A DNA stretch of 64,000 nucleotides from positions 1-64,000 of the forward strand of contig JACJYV010000009.1 of the NCBI GenBank assembly GCA_020635905.1, read 5' to 3'. Under the pieces are notes generated by a model. The model worked only from the letters and a program-made list of their open reading frames with translations, was not told the origin of the DNA and ran no database searches. How positions within the stretch are numbered: position 1 is the first letter of the stretch; each line of letters begins with the position of its first letter. Source of the DNA: Bacteroidia bacterium (GTDB lineage Bacteria; Bacteroidota; Bacteroidia; J057; JADKCL01). Positions 63,470 through 64,000 of the stretch are shown here, one piece after another. The translations under genes were made by a program, and so were the position numbers.

Positions 63470-64000
63470 ATGTTTGATACCGACGATATTCAACAGGTCC
63501 TCTCCAATATAGGTGTGCAGTCTTTGGGTTTTGGAAATCCGGGGATTTCGGTACACTGGACCACGGTGCCCGGGACGGTTCCGGTGGAAGGCGCAGCCGG
63601 AACCCTGAGTCTGGTCAGCACAGACAACTGGGTAGCCCCGGCAGGAGGTATTCTGGTAAAATCAGGGGGCACAGACAGGTTGTTGCAAACCACGGGGCTT
63701 CCCGTGGATGCGAATGCGCTGGTTTTTCGGCTTCATCCATTCATCTTTTTGCGCATTCAGCGGTTTTATTCGACCATCATCGAAGGTCTGACTGCCGTCA
63801 CTCAGCGACCAGAGCGGCCCGTTCCTTACTATTTTGTATATGTAACAGCCGACGACACCGCAGCAGTGGAAGGCGGGAAATATAATGCAGGGGATGACCT
63901 TGGATTTACCGGAACCCTGACCATCCACGATGAACTGGGCCTGCCTATTGACCCGGTGGCGGCGGCCGGAGCCCTGGAACAGATCGTAAATACCCATACC
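63470..64000 (+). CDS. third gene of the giant-protein operon, cut by the window end
   Basis: The ATG at 63470, two bases after the previous stop, opens a frame that runs 177 codons to the window edge with no stop. It starts MFDTDDIQQVLSNIGVQSLGF with no signal peptide. SVHWTTVPGTVPVEGAAGTL and LVFRLHPFIFLRIQRFYSTIIEG suggest the same beta-rich style as its neighbours; RPVPYYFVYVTADDTAA fits a strand pair. Total length and identity are unknown. Tight spacing supports co-transcription with the two giant genes. Confidence 0.8.
   Translation, partial: MFDTDDIQQVLSNIGVQSLGFGNPGISVHWTTVPGTVPVEGAAGTLSLVSTDNWVAPAGGILVKSGGTDRLLQTTGLPVDANALVFRLHPFIFLRIQRFYSTIIEGLTAVTQRPERPVPYYFVYVTADDTAAVEGGKYNAGDDLGFTGTLTIHDELGLPIDPVAAAGALEQIVNTHT

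Overview
This window looks like chromosomal DNA of a Bacteroidota bacterium, most plausibly a Saprospiria-like (Lewinella/Haliscomenobacter type) gliding or filamentous relative. That placement is inferred. It rests on three secreted proteins with type IX secretion (T9SS) C-terminal sorting domains, a one-piece hybrid two-component sensor (propeller, Y_Y_Y, kinase, receiver, AraC), LytTR and HisKA_2/HisKA_3 signalling pairs, frequent starts without a Shine-Dalgarno sequence, and many secreted or lipoprotein genes of unknown family.

Layout. 0.3-9.2 kb: an unknown acidic protein, a patatin/cNMP-binding plus FAD oxidoreductase operon, a large T9SS protein, and an SRPBCC-VOC pair. 9.3-9.7 kb: tandem array 1 (21-bp period). 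10-18 kb: a LamG/B-lectin secreted protein, a HisKA_2 kinase with its likely LytTR regulator, a TonB-C-like protein, a LysM/beta-barrel protein, thioredoxin and tRNA-Arg(CCG). 18.3-19.8 kb: a PixA/AidA-like inclusion protein gene whose leader is duplicated beside the tRNA. 19.8-28.1 kb: a lipoprotein-membrane protein-HisKA_3 kinase-LuxR regulator operon, the 1381-aa hybrid sensor and a T9SS protein. 28.3-35.1 kb: Crp-like regulator, alpha/beta hydrolase, membrane-fused spermidine-synthase-like protein, TPR protein and OmpA/PD40 protein. 35.3-37.6 kb: four consecutive small genes of unknown role, including a degenerate GyrB-type ATPase domain and a small membrane protein carrying a heme-copper-oxidase-like HDTY motif. 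37.6-40.4 kb: a 113-bp tandem duplication, a divergent sigma/anti-sigma-like pair and tandem array 2 (21/22-bp period). 40.7-47.3 kb: small helical protein, LRR protein, GyrI-like protein, a lipoprotein with a relic of a lost paralogue, selD-mnmH (selenouridine tRNA modification) and a small secreted protein. 47.5-64 kb: a T9SS PKD protein, a 1169-aa probable lipoprotein and, divergent from it, a run of giant proteins (2243 aa, 1180 aa and a third cut by the window edge) with no visible signal peptides.

Most notable unexplained structures: two tandem arrays 30 kb apart that share a 21-bp geometry and a TAGGTCRACC core but have different spacers; the giant-protein operon; the GyrB-like domain-only gene; heptanucleotide repeats arranged as facing pairs; and a duplicated leader around the PixA-like gene. 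No CRISPR array, insertion-sequence transposase, phage structural module or rRNA operon was seen. All family assignments come from reading motifs by eye; no database search was made.
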